DNA from: Guillardia theta CCMP2712 | Lineage: Eukaryota; Cryptophyceae; Pyrenomonadales; Geminigeraceae | Assembly (NCBI RefSeq): GCF_000315625.1 | Contig: NW_005434603.1 | Span: forward strand, 332,235-381,436 | Direction: 5' to 3' | DNA length: 49,202 nt | Shown: in pieces, positions 36,864 to 48,163 of the stretch | Numbering within the stretch: the stretch's first letter is position 1 | How the letters are laid out: each line of letters begins with the position of its first letter | Position numbers and translations under genes: made by a program | Notes under the pieces: generated by a model | Told to the model about the DNA's origin: nothing | The model's database searches: none | What the model saw: the letters and a program-made list of their open reading frames with translations, nothing else

Positions 36864-38023
36864 TTATTTCTGCGCATATTCCAACATCTTGACCTTCAGA
36901 TCATCCCTAGGCGATCCCGAGTTTGATTTGAGGTACCATCCCACCGCATAACCGATGCCAAAGCATGGCACGGCAGTCCCCAGAACCAAAAGCAGGATCA
37001 CTTGCTTCCAGTCATAAATTGCATAAGCGTCCACTTTCTGTACAACTGAACTCAGATATTGTTGTTTGTAAAGCCTGAGAATAAAAAGTAAATGATAAAA
37101 TGGCACAACAATGGTCAAAACAGGCACCTTTCTGCAGTTTGTGCAAAATTGATTTTCCCCCCGTTGAGTCTACCTTGGCTGATAGCATGAGTCGCCAGGT
37201 AAGCATCGATTTGCATGTCGATTGGCAATGCTCTTTCGAGCAATTCTTGAGCGGCACCATAATTGATGATGTACGATGATGTCCCGTACCAAAGATGACA
37301 TGCTAACTCCTTGATATACTTGCTCTCGGGAAAATCAATAGGATCATATTTGCATCCAAAATCCTGGAAAAGGGACATGTCAACGCACAAAATGTGGAGA
37401 ACATTCTCCTACCTTGACTCCGAAAGCATCCAGAGTCAGAAAAATTCTTTCACCCGCGAACCAGCTCTGATTCCCACTTGCAACACGAATCTTGTCTAGT
37501 TGTTTCAGCGTTTCCACACTGCCTGATTGTATTGCTGCATCCTCCTGATCAAAAAGTTAATTCCAACCCAACATTCGCAGGATACTCCCACTTCAAAAAT
37601 GACGACTGTTTCCCCAGGTCTTATTTTCTTCCAAAGCTCTACATGATTGATATACAGTGCTACCGCATTCCATGAAGGAAGTTCCTGAATACATTTGCAT
37701 TAGAATTCAAAAATCGGGAAACGAATTCGGTTTACTTTGCCACTTTCCCTCCCGAACTGCAAGCTTTGCTTCGCTCTCGGTGTGAGATATTTGGAAAGAT
37801 TTTGACTTCCACGCAGCCCCATATATCTTTCTGTACGAACGCTTGGCCACAAATCAGGAGTTTCTTTCGCCGCATTCACAGTGATCCAAAAAGCTCTTGA
37901 AACATTCAATAGCAGGTGAGGATCAGCTATCTCTGGCCTTGGAATGAAGGTTGCTGGAGTCGCCAAATGTGCTAGACTTGAAAACAGGACGGCAAATAAA
38001 GCGCTTCGTTTTCTTCTCATCAT
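36864..38023 (-). CDS. GT25-like glycosyltransferase with C-terminal membrane helix
   Basis: Five exons close to 319 residues: 38023-37736, 37684-37592, 37544-37413, 37363-37128, 37074-36864; introns are 47-53 nt. A signal peptide (MMRRKRSALFAVLFSSLAHLA) precedes AFWITVN and SVRTERYMGL, then ELPSWNAVALYINHVELWKK, which parallels the cflSHlslWkk block of glycosyltransferase family 25 (LPS and collagen galactosyltransferases). Next is ETVVIFEEDA, the acidic metal/nucleotide-sugar motif, spliced across the 37591/37544 junction. A later block, GTSSYIINYGAAQELLERALPID, fits the family's acceptor-side segment. A helix (VILLLVLGTAVPCFGIGYAVG) near the C-terminus suggests type I anchoring in ER or Golgi, unusual for GT25. 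Start chosen at the paired Met codons at 38023/38020. Converges on the DENR-like gene. Confidence 0.75.
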
Positions 38024-38159
38024 TGTGCGCGAAAATCCCTTCTGCCCACGTCTGAGTGAGAGCCCAGCGATGTACAGCGTACTCAACGAAGGTCAGCAGA
38101 TTCGTCCTAGCGCGCTAGACGCAAGAGCAAGGCTGGGTCAACGTGAGAGGATATGAATG

Positions 38160-40260
38160 TTTGAGGGGATGTGTTGGTCAGGAGATGAAAGAGAAGGGTG
38201 GGGGAGGGATGGTAAAGCTACAATGAGAGCAGGACGGACGGGGTAGGCGGAGGGGCAAGCACAGCAAGAAGGAGCGAGGGGAGGGGTGCAGTAGAGATTC
38301 CCATGGAAGCTTGCGAAAGAGGGGGTGGGGTGATCAAGTCGATTCAAATTTATTATGGGTAGGGTTGGGTAACTTTGGGTTGGGGGTAGGGGTCCATATG
38401 TACCTGGGTCCAGTCAGGTATAGCATAAGCATGAGAGCTACTGGGTGGGGGTGATGAGACTGATTCATGAAAAAGGGGTACCATTTTGCTCTAGCAGACA
38501 TGGGTAGGGTTGACACAATGGGGCTTGGGTACACACTATTAGCGTCGGTTGGGGTGGTGGGGTGTAGTACCCCCGATTTAGGGAGACAGGGGTCCTTAGT
38601 GGAGAAGGACTGGGTGTAGACAATCATTGGAATGGAAGGGGGTGCCAGAGCGTATGGGGGTCCTTGCCTGAGGGTGAAGGAATGAAACCTGCCTGAGGCA
38701 TTAGTGGAGACATAGAGAAATCAACGACCCTGAAGGGGGGGACAAGGAGTTTGTGCAGATATCACTAATGTCGAAGGACACAACAATAATCAGAAGGGTA
38801 GGGTACTTCATGAGTAAGAGGTGGGTGGGACTTCTAGTCATATGTGCTGCAATGTCTCAATTAGTGAGTTTAGGGGGGTGGTGTAGAGAGATAGGGGTGA
38901 GTAAAGTAGAGTGGGTGGGTCGCTGAGCAGTTTTGACGGACTGAAATAAAGGGTGGGGTTGGTCTAAACAATGGGGTAGGGGTGTGTTTCGTTGGGGTAG
39001 GGTACAGGCCTGGTCCGTTTGAACGCACATGCCGTGCAGTGCGGTAGGGTGATTTTAAGACATGGAGGGTAGTGATTGCTCGAGGAACGATGTCTTGAGA
39101 TCAATGGGCCTACTGCAAGGATTCTTTAATTGAGCTTCAATGCATTAGTACTATGTGTGGATATTACACTTCCGCAGAAAGGATCCGGAATGGTAGGGGT
39201 GGGGGAGAGTCTTCAATAGTAGTGACCCTAATCTCGCTATGTGGGGATGTACCAGGAGCACCCGGCGTTTTCCTCACATTTCGAATACAATTTAGGGTAG
39301 GGTATCTTTTTTTTTCATCGAAAGGACCTCCTCTCTAACGGGTAGCAGAGAGGGACGAAGGGTGGGGTGAAGATACACCCAGGGGTACATAGATAGATAG
39401 GGGTGGTCAATGGAGCTGAGATGGTAGGGGTACTTGTCCTATGAGGGGTGGGGTTGGCAGGAAGTTTTCCGTTACCAACGGACCGGTGGGGATGGTCCTT
39501 GTGGTGGGGATAAAGCACGAGGTGGATAGGGGTGCATTGAGAGAGGGGGGGTGGTCTCGAATCTTCACAATTGAACGCAGAGGCGGTTCCTAGGTGGGGG
39601 GGGGGGGGGGGGGGGGGGGGGTTGGAGGGGGGTTTCGGCGAAACGAGTCAGGGAAAAAGTACGGGTAGTGATGAGTACAGAGCAGCCTGTGAGTGTATGT
39701 GGGGTGGGGTTAGTGAGGCATTTGAAAAAACAAAACATACAAGGGGGTTAAATGAAACGAGGAGATAGGGGTAACTTTCAGATTTGGGTAGGGTGGTTCG
39801 TATAAATGTAATCACCGGTCAGATTAACTACAAATTAAGGGGTAGGCGAGGAAAGGACCCAGGTGGTGATGTTGCAGAGGTAGAGGGGGGTGTGCAAGAA
39901 ATGGGACCGGGTGAAACATGATAAGAAAGGGGTAACTTTGAAGTGGGGGTCCAGATACTGAAGATGGTGGGGGTTCATGGGTAGGGTGGGGGGACGTGGC
40001 TGGCTCGGGCTGTTCTGCAGGTGTAGCTGAGGATGGTTTGGTGATTACCGGTACAAATGAGCTTGCCTCAGTGTTTCAAGTGAGGGTGGGGTCATCCTCA
40101 ACAGGTTCAGAAGCAAAACAGACACACAAAAAAATAAATTATTGTCAGAGGAAGGGGGTAGGGTGGTTAAATTTCCGGTGGGTGCAAAAACAAGAAGAAG
40201 CGTATTTCAGTACCCCTGTCCCCCAGAAAAAAGAACCCCAGAGAACACGAGTATGAAGTG
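38160..40260. repeat. G-rich degenerate repeat tract (GGGGTAGGG-type words)
   Basis: About 2.1 kb in which the + strand is G-rich and C-poor, with words GGGTAGGG, GGGGTAGGGGT, GGTGGGGTTGG and AGGGGTGGGG spaced every 20-60 nt by ordinary sequence. There is no fixed period, so it is not a simple satellite. No coding frame with family similarity. C-rich complements of the same words occur at 3840-3970 and 35440-35462, and a same-strand patch lies at 11985-12110. Confidence 0.7.
39596..39621. repeat. Poly-G homopolymer of about 26 nt
   Basis: Uninterrupted G run inside the G-rich tract. Its true length is uncertain because homopolymers of this size are often misassembled. Confidence 0.85.
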
Positions 40261-40459
40261 CCCATCTATCTTGACTACCCACAGTAAAGATACCAAAAGA
40301 GGGGGTCTGATTCGAAACGTTCTTATCTGCATGTCTTTGTGGGGGGCTGTGATCGAGGGAATTACGGCCCCACTATGTGATCGAAAAGAAGTTATTTCAA
40401 CCCGGTCACGGACAAATTGTGCGTCTATTTATGTGGTCAATGCATCCATATATGCAAGT

Positions 40460-40850
40460 GTATCGGTGGGGCGCCCGGCCCGTGCCGGACTAAGTTTCCG
40501 GGCGCTCGGAAAGCTCCGGCCCGGGCCGCCGGGGCCCCGGGGCCCCGGGGCGGCGGCCCGGCCGAGCCGCTGAGCGTTTCCTGGGCCTGGCCCTTCAAGC
40601 CTAGTGGAACGACTTGACAGAGTACCCGGTAAGGCAAGCCTTGTTAGACTTGTACGGCGCGGCGCACAGCGGCACGGCGCGGGGGACTCGCCGGGCGCCG
40701 CTCCGAGCCTCCGAGGCTCGCCGCCGCATGCCCGGCCGCGCCGGGCGGCGGGCCGCGCGTCTCAGTCTCACCGTCGGTCACCGGCGGTAGGCCTAGCCTA
40801 GTAGTCACGGCCGTCGGGCACCACTGGCAAGTCCGCCCCAGCCTAAAATA
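40460..40850. repeat. GC-rich island e
   Basis: GGGGCCCCGGGGCCCCGGGG-like core with the same words as islands a-d. It contains TTGTTAGACTTGTAC (40641-40655), also present in both direct repeats (13110-13124 and 14364-14378), and TGACAGAGTACCC (40615-40627), also at 9295-9307. These exact words tie the dispersed islands together. Confidence 0.55.
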
Positions 40851-41133
40851 AAGGAACTTCAGCTAGATTGTCATATTGATTGACATGCTATTTCATGATC
40901 TATCTATGTGTGCTGCCTCTTCTATTTACAATGTGTTTCTTTGAGGCGGACTTGATTGATTTGCCCCCCTTTTCTTTCCCATTTGAGCTCCATGGAGCCA
41001 GGAGCTGGGTAGCTCCGAGCGGCGAGGGAGGAAGGGAAGGGAGTGGGGGGGAGGGGCAAGAGGCAGTGAAGAAGAGAAGGCGAGAGAGGCGGGAGTGCCG
41101 ACATCAAGGCATACTGGAATACAGCTTCTCAGA

Positions 41134-43735
41134 ATGCTACCCAGCAGAACAGTGTTGTTAACTGTCCTTCATGTTTCCGCCCTCGCAACTGTGGGAAGCT
41201 TCAGCTGCCAGAGCCAGGTGTTGGGTAGAAGATGGATGCTTCCATCCACGAGATCACTGCTGTCTCCATACCATTACAGCCATCGGTTTTGCAGAAAGAG
41301 CTTCATCGCTCCATTTCCGTGCTCGGACTCGCAACAAAGGATTTCTGTCCGAGCTGGATCGCGTGATATAGATGCTGTCAAGGAGGGGGTTTCTTTCTTT
41401 CCGTTGCCAGATATCGTGAGAAACAAAGTCGACATAGAGCAGGCGATTGCAAGAGAGGACTACCAGCAGGCAGCGCGGCTGCGAGATGAGAACCAGAAGA
41501 TGGTGAGCGGGGACGACTTCACTCGTTTACAGCAGGAACTCTCCGAAGCTCTCCTGGTCGAGGACTACAAGAGAGCCGCGCAACTGCAGCAAGAGCTGCT
41601 GGAGAGCCTGAGAGCTCGCTCTTCCAACCCGGTGAAGCTTGACAGGATCGCCTGCCTTACTAGGGAGGGTCAGATCTTCGTCGTCAGCCCCGATGGAGCT
41701 GAGCGAGTCTCCCTCGCTGACTCCTCCGACTCCAAGACGCGATACACCATGCCCGTCTGGTCGCCGTCTGGTGACATGGTAACGTGAGAGGCAGCGCCGC
41801 CTCGTCTGACTTGCCCCGGCAGGTCGCCAGTATCGCCTTCACGGGCACTGCGTTAAACAGCAAAGTTGACTCGAAGCAAACGCTGACAGTGTTTCAGTCC
41901 CGGGACGGCAACTCGTGCTTTGCTCTCTCGCTCAGCTTCTCGCCATACTGCCTGCAGTGGTCCAAGACAGGGACCAACATCTGCTACATCACGAGAACAC
42001 ACCGCAAGCAGTCTGAGATTGTGTCTGTCGACATCTTCCCTCGGCCAAGAGAGAAGGAGCTGACTCGAGCGAAGGCGAGCGGAGATCGAATGAAGCGATC
42101 GAGCGACAACATGATGCAGCGAAGCCTCTGCGACGGGGAGCTGCTCTTCTTCTCCCATCAGCTGTTTCCAGCTGAGTTCCCCAGCGACGTCTTGGTTCAC
42201 TCCGGCATCGACCGACAAGTCTTCCTCCTCCCTACGGACCCGCAGCTGCCCCGGGATCCTCTTGTCCTCTCCAACAACAGCGGCTTGTTCGGGACTCCTC
42301 AGTTTCACCCACTCAGCGACCTCGTGCTGTTCGCCGAGGAAGTAGCTCCCCTGTCACAGCCTCCACGTGCCAAGGGGAGCGAGGAGGAGGAGGAGGGTAA
42401 GAACAGGCTCATTTCGCAGTCATTTCCCCGTCCAGTCGCGCGCGACTCTTTCGGGGTAGTGGGGCAGCTGAACTCTGCGTGGCAGAGGATGCAGAGTGCG
42501 GGGCAGCAGCAGCTGGTGTTAGCGAGCAGGAGAGGAAGAAGGAAAGTGCTGGAGAGGCTGGATGCAAGCAGCTCGTCCTTCTCCTTCTCCCCTGACGGCA
42601 ACTCGCTCGCCATCCTCGAGCGATCTGCGGGGAAGGAGAAGCTCTCCGTCCTCAAGTTTGTGTGGGCTGGCGACCTCGAGGAGACTCGGTGCGAGGATGA
42701 GGTGGTGATCAGCAGGGTAGACGAGGACGGAGAGCAGCGGCGAGAGGCGGCGGGCAGGAGGAGAGGGGCTGATGGTGAGGAGGAGGATGAATTCGACGGG
42801 GAGCAGGAGCGAGTGATCGCCTTCTTTTGGTCACCCGACAGGTGAGAGGTGAAAGCGCCTCCTCGCGTTCCTCTGACTGCCAGCAGCTCCAAGTTACTCT
42901 ACCTGACCGCGAGAGCTTCTGATGTCAAGCTCTATCACAAGATGCAAGGTCCTCCCACTCTCCTCCTCCTGTCACTCCTCCAAGTCCTCATCATCCTCCT
43001 CCTACTGCTACTCAGAATTGCCTCACTTGTTGCCATGCCGCGCTCTCGCTCTCTCCCTCAACTTCACGTCGCGCCTTCTCTTCTTCGATGGGGCTTCTTC
43101 TCTTCTTACCCTTCCTTGCCCCTTTCGCTTTCTTTTCCTCCTGCTCCTCTCATCCTGCCTTGGTCTCTTGTCCTGCAGGGATGGCTCTGCGATGTCGATG
43201 GAACGTCTTCAGCATCGGTTCGACTTCCTCCCTCCTCCCTTCTCCTCCTCACGTTGGGCTGCAGCCGATGGCGTTTGCAGGACGTTTCCTGCCTTCTCCC
43301 CCAGCACTCTCTTCCTTGATGAAGTCTTCCCCAAGTTCGATCTCTTCGCCAAGTCGGTATCAAGGCACTCTTTCTCCTGTGCTGATTTCCCTTCAGCTCC
43401 TTCTCCCTCTGGTCTCCTGACTCCAATGCCTTCTGCTACGCGGGGAGGATGAGGTGAGTTCGACCTGATACTCCCGTGTGCCTCCTCTCCTCGCTACTCC
43501 TCTCCTCGCTACTCCTCTCTTCTCTCTTCGTCACTGCTTGGCAGTATCCTCACTTCTCCTGGCATCGCGGAGGTTCATGAGGGGGCCTGGGTGCAGGTGA
43601 GAAGGGCGAGGGGGAGGAAGGAGGGGGGAGGAGAAGGAAGGGGATGCTAAGGAATTGTTGATGCAGGACTTGGAGAAGACGGTTCCTGTGCTCATCCATC
43701 CGACAGCCACCTTCGCAGCCTGGTCTCCATGCTAG
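41134..43735 (+). CDS. Predicted plastid-targeted protein with UVR motifs and TolB/WD40-like propeller
   Basis: Eight exons close to 677 residues: 41134-41778, 41823-42841, 42884-42948, 43179-43217, 43265-43352, 43397-43453, 43545-43596, 43667-43735. The N-terminus MLPSRTVLLTVLHVSALATV is a signal peptide whose likely cleavage, GS|FSCQS, puts Phe at +1. That is the hallmark of bipartite plastid leaders in red-lineage complex plastids; a basic, Ser-rich, acid-poor stretch follows to about residue 75. Two UVR-type helices are at about 100-123 (DIEQAIAREDYQQAARLRDE) and 132-160 (EDYKRAAQLQQELLESL). The remainder has propeller blades (MPVWSPSGDM, FSFSPDGNSLAIL, SLWSPDSNAFCYA). WNVFSI plus SPSTLFLDEVFPKFD resembles the C-terminal part of TolB-like proteins of cyanobacteria and plastids. 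Function is not known; the UVR helices suggest binding to a partner protein. Confidence 0.82.
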
Positions 43736-43791
43736 GAGGAGAACGAAACTTTAACTTGACACTACATACAAGAGGAGAACCCGCAACTTGT

Positions 43792-45142
43792 TTAGATCCC
43801 AAGCCCGGAAGAGAAGCTCTTCCTACCTGCAAGAAGAAAAAAGTGTAAGAAGAGAAGAGAGGAGATGAAGAAGGAAAGGGAAGAAGAGCGAAGGATGGAG
43901 GATTGATTAGGAGAGGTGTCGATAGGAACAAGGCTCAACTCACCGATATAGTACTTGGTCCACAGAAATTTGCTCAAAGCATGAAGTTGCCCGGTTACCA
44001 CATACATGCCTCCTGGACTTGACTCACACTCGACACCCTTCTCCTCCTCCTCTTTCACCAGTGATAGCGCAGAGCTGAGTAGCGTAGTGAGAGAAGGATT
44101 GTTTCCACTGCTTCACTCGCACCATGATCGGAGAGATGTCTGATAACAAGACGTTATTCCCTCCTCCTCCTCCTCCTCCTCCTCCTCCTCCTCCTCTAAC
44201 ACCACTACAACCACCACCACCACCTCCTCCTCCTCCTCCTACCATAAATGAAGTAGACAGCAGGAAAGCCATCCTGCAACTTGCGGAAGTGGTCGGTAAC
44301 CTGTGTGGGGTGTGAGAAGAGGAGAAAGGAGAGGGAAGAGGAGGAGGATAGAGAGACGCGAAGAACAAGGGAGGAGGAGGGTGACTGACCGAGTACTGGT
44401 TGGTGTCGATGATTGTTCCGTCAAGGTGATGGAACTTGGTAGGAACGATCTTGATGTAGTACTCGAAGGTACCCGACCCCTGGTCCAGCACCTTCATCTC
44501 CCCGTCCAGGGGGTTCTTCAGCCCCGGGTAGTCGCGCCCGAAGGAGAGGTGGTTCACGATGTGCGACGTGTTGACCGTCGCGCGGTCGGGAAACACCTGG
44601 GCGAGCACGTGGAAATCCTGCGCGTGGAGGCTCAAGTGGAAGTTGCCAGACACCTTCTGGGCGTTGAGGGTGCCGTAAATGTTGCATCCCTCGTGCCGCT
44701 CCAGCTGCTCCTTGATGTGGGAGATTGACAGCGCGTCTCGCGCAAGCTTCACCTTCTCTGATATCACCGGCCCCAACGCGTTCCCCTTGCTGTCCATCGC
44801 TCTCTTGTATACGTCGTGCACTATGTCAAGCTCGTGCTCCCCTGACACGTCCATGGAGTCGAGCGAGAGAACAGAGCAGGGGAGGCCCGGGAAGGAGATG
44901 TCGAAGTTGATCTGAAGCATCCCTCCCCGCATGGTGTCTACTTCCATCTCGAACTTGGTGTTGGTCTTGAGGAAGATCGAAGTCTCGGTGAAGAGCAGGA
45001 GGAACATGAAGAAGAGAACGACAACAGACACGGTCCCTCCTGACACCGATGCCTCCTTGGCATCGTCAACAGTCTTGGGGAAGACGTCGAAGTTCTTTAG
45101 CCACTCGAGCTGCTTCAGTGCAGCGTCTCCATCCAAGCTCAT
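43792..45142 (-). CDS. Erv46/ERGIC3-like COPII cargo receptor
   Basis: Five exons close to 331 residues: 45142-44390, 44300-44243, 44139-44059, 44012-43944, 43826-43792. The protein cycles between ER and Golgi and, with Erv41, retrieves or exports cargo. Features: an N-terminal cytosolic segment (LEWLKNFDVFPKTVDDAK), first membrane helix (VSVVVLFFMFLLLF), a lumenal domain with INFDISFPGLPCSVLSLDSM and CNIYGTLNAQKVSGNFH, HIVNHLSFGRDYPGLKNPLD, FEYYIKIVPTKF, and the second hydrophobic region near CAITGGMYVVTG. Compared with typical Erv46 (about 380 residues), the lumenal region is shortened and the second membrane segment is less hydrophobic than usual. An 89-nt intron and a 103-nt intron with (CTC)n and (ACC)n runs interrupt the C-terminal part. 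Its stop is 56 bp from that of the convergent propeller gene. Confidence 0.87.
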
Positions 45143-45480
45143 CGTGAGACTGTCAACCGCTACAAGATGTCGGAGATCAGATCTATCAGGGAGAACCTTC
45201 CGTCAGACCCTATCACATGCGTTCAGCCTCCCTTCCAGACTTGCAGCAGTGCACAGATGAAGGAGAAGCTGCTGGACTGTGCCAGGAGGAGGAGGAGGAG
45301 GAGGAGGAGGAGGAGGAGGAGGAGGAGGGAATGAGCTACAGAGTGACTAGATCGCAGGTAAATTCAAAATTCCCCGCAAGAGGGAAACGAACTAGCAGGA
45401 GAAAAAATAGCAGGATATCACACAGGGAGCAGGAAGGACAATGGGGAAGAGCGGCAAAGGTTTGAGGAGAAAGAGAGGGC
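45143..45480. other. Intergenic spacer with GGA triplet array
   Basis: Upstream region of the Erv46-like gene, with (GGA)n at about 45281-45328. No gene seen. Confidence 0.6.
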
Positions 45481-45845
45481 TATGATTAGATACGAGATGA
45501 TTAGATATGAGATGATTAGATATGAGATTATTAGATATGAGATGATTAGATATGAGATGATTAGATATGAGATGATTAGATATGAGATGATTAGATATGA
45601 GATGATTAGATATGAGATGATTAGATATGAGATGATTAGATATGAGATGATTAGATATGAGATGATTAGATATGAGATGATTAGATATGAGATGATTAGA
45701 TATGAGATGATTAGATATGAGATGATTAGATATGAGATGATTAGATATGAGATGATTAGATATGAGATGATTAGATATGAGATGATTAGATATGAGATGA
45801 TTAGATATGAGATGATTAGATATGAGATGATTAGATATGAGATGT
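45480..45845. repeat. 15-bp minisatellite (GATGATTAGATATGA)
   Basis: About 24 head-to-tail copies of a 15-mer, almost perfect (first copy GATACGA variant, one GATTATT variant near the start). Since 15 is a multiple of 3 and the unit lacks stops in several frames, it reads as MIRYE or ISYLI pentapeptide repeats on either strand. No flanking exon signals support translation. Confidence 0.95.
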
Positions 45846-46079
45846 GCTGTAGGAGGAGAGACGAAGAAACGAGCACGAGGGAGAAAGCAAGGAAGAAATC
45901 AGAAGGGAGAGAGAACAATATCAAAAGCATTGAAGTTCGGGGTTAAAGAAGATATCAGGGCAACAAGACCACGAAGAAGAACAGCAACATGTGCCCATCT
46001 CAAGCACAGCAACAGCAGCATGCTCATCTGGATCAAGATCGCAAGTCCATGGAGCCGGGGGAGCCGGGGAAGGACAACG

Positions 46080-46460
46080 GCGGATGGTTACCATTGAGCG
46101 GCTCTGACGTGTTTCCGTTACGTCCAGAAAAACAACCGTTACGATTTCAATTCCCGGCCCGGCCGGTCAACTCAGTGACTTCCGATCAATGACCGTGGAC
46201 CGCCGGTACAGTGACGGCGGGCCGGGCCGGTGACTCAGTGACGGTGCCGTGAGCCGCGCGGCACTGCATGGCGCTGGTGGTGGCCGGGCCATGGTACTGC
46301 GGCATGTGGCGCTGGTGGTGGCCGGGCCATGGCATGTGGCGCTGGTGGTGGGCCATGCGGCATGTAACGCACAGCCGCAGGAGTGGAGGCTCGGGGACCC
46401 AGCCAGGGGGGCGCTGGTCATGACTCTCAGGGCACTAGTAACTTGACGTGAGGACCGGGA
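46080..46460. repeat. GC-rich island f with a roughly 40-bp tandem repeat
   Basis: Same vocabulary as the other islands (CAGTGACGG, GGCCGGTGACTCAGTGACGG). From about 46264 to 46370 a unit containing CATGGCGCTGGTGGTGGCCG occurs three times with variation. Confidence 0.6.
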
Positions 46461-46798
46461 GAAGTAAACAGCGTCACTCCGAGAGTGACGGTTACATCCA
46501 AGTCGTGGAGCCGTCTGAGATCAGTATGATGGATCGCTTGTATCATCGTGAAGTGCCCTCTACCCTCCCTCCAGCAACTCCTCTCTCTCACGGTATCCCT
46601 CCAATCACCTGCCTATCAAAACGTTGCTCCCCGATCCCACCAAAGTCATGGAGCTGTAGAGGAATAGCTGCACCTCCTTGTCTCTGTGGTCCTCAAGGCA
46701 AACTTCAAGTTCAAGTGCGGCTCCAAGAGAACCGAGTGTGATAGGAGGGCTGCGGCCATGCAGGTCAGTGACCGTCTCTTCGCGAGGCCGAGGAGTGA
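46461..46798. other. Intergenic or unresolved 5' sequence
   Basis: Possible exon-like stretch at about 46667-46759 (LVSVVLKANFKFKCGSK) ending in a GTCAGT donor-like site, but I could not join it in frame to the fragment at 46799. No firm feature. Confidence 0.3.
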
Positions 46799-47005
46799 AT
46801 GACTGACATCTTCAACGTCCTCGTGACTAGAAACCCTCACGAATGGCTCGAGTCCATGCCTCGCCATCCCTTCTGCGCGGAGCTCCATCGAGGCGTCGAC
46901 ATGCCAACCTTGCTTGCGCGCGAATGGATCACATTCAGCAAGCAGAAGAGATTCTTGACCATTCGAAGCCATCTGAGGCCACAGCGCCGGTTGCTGACAC
47001 CGTAG
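46799..47005 (+). pseudogene. Possible sulfotransferase-like gene fragment
   Basis: A short frame begins MTDIFNVLVTRNPHEWLESM and continues with RHPF...DMPTLLAREWITF. The pattern VLVTRNPxEWLxSMxRHP resembles the conserved middle strand-helix of some algal and bacterial sulfotransferase-like proteins. An in-frame stop immediately precedes the ATG, and no acceptor allows an upstream exon in this frame. After ITF the frame ends within 25 codons, while an overlapping frame stays open to 47373 (DSEACSYYNSTYSCTHLPGL). This looks like a decayed or frameshifted copy, or a mis-spliced fragment. Low certainty. Confidence 0.3.
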
Positions 47006-48163
47006 TGAGTCAATGTCATCCCTTGACCGAGCAGCTCGACGATTCCGAGGCGTGCTCCTACTACAACAGTACCTACTCATGCACGCACCTTCCCGGGCTG
47101 TCAACAGACTCTGACTGGATCACCAAACAGCACGTTCGACCGCTCTTCGAGTGTCTGTCTGCCAACCTCAGTCATCGTGCTTGCTCATCGGACTTCCTCT
47201 GCCCGGGCTTGAGTCCAGTCTCAATTTTTACCAACTACAGCTTGCAGCAGTGGAGAGATCGGATGCTTCTGTCGCTGACCTGCTTTGCTATCAGCACTGT
47301 CATGCCTGCCTGGAGGCCATCGAACATTGGTGGGGCATCAGCCTTATCGTCGACGATGACTAGAGAGGTTTGATTCGAATCATTCGGGTCTTTGTAGTCT
47401 AGATCGTATGTAAATGCGAAGATTGCTCCGTGTCTTCACAAGATCCCTATCCCTTCACCCTCAACAGAGCCTCTCGGAGGCTCGTTCCTCTCAGACCCAA
47501 CAAGAATCGATCTCCGGCATTCACCTTCATCGTCCTTCATCGTCTTCTCCCCCTGCTCCACACCGCTCGCCCCCCTCCTGGCACATACTCATTTTGCAGT
47601 TTTTTTTCGTACCCCCACCCCCTCATTTCCAGGCTCCTACACCCCACTGTCTTCCCTCCTCCCTTGCAAACTCCGACCTCAAAGTCCCCTCCTTCGCTCC
47701 CTCTCCCCTGCCCCTCCCTCTCCTCCTCTCCCTCTCCATCCTCTACCCGTTCTGTTTTCCCATGACCACCACCACCCCATCTTCTTCTCTGCCTCCTTAT
47801 CCGAGATGTCTTCTACCCGCGCGCTTTCACGGGATCCTTTCTTCTTTCTCTGCCCTGTTGCTGTCCCCTCTCTGCTACTCATCCTCCTCCTCCCTTCCAC
47901 TCACCGGCCTCCCTACATTCTTTGTCTCTCTGCTTGCCTTGATGTTTCCTCCAACCCGATTGATGCGGCTAGTATCATTCTCGTTGTGTTCATTCCCGCA
48001 TCTCGGCAACCCCGAGCTCGTTATTTGATCCTTATCTCCCCTTCCTCTCGCTTTTCATGCTCTTTCTTGCAATGCCTATCATTCATGTTCTATTTTGTTA
48101 CTCAATCCCGTATCCAGGACGGCCATGAAAGTCTGATCGCCCAGCTCGCGTCGAACGTGCAGC
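47006..48163. other. Pyrimidine-rich intergenic region
   Basis: From about 47380 onward the + strand is C/T-rich with no repeat unit. Frames are Ser/Pro/Leu-rich composition artefacts. The 5' part may still belong to the fragment above. The B3GNTL1-like promoter should lie here. Confidence 0.45.

Noticed and set aside
38160..40260. Interstitial telomere array
   Set aside because: GGGTAGGG-type words recur but never in perfect tandem, so a telomere array is not supported; kept only as one hypothesis in a finding.
45480..45845. CRISPR-like array
   Set aside because: Units are contiguous with no spacers, in a eukaryotic nuclear context.
45418..45946. MIRYE/ISYLI pentapeptide-repeat proteins on both strands
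   Set aside because: Reading of a 15-bp minisatellite; the frames end soon outside the array and no homology or splice context supports them.
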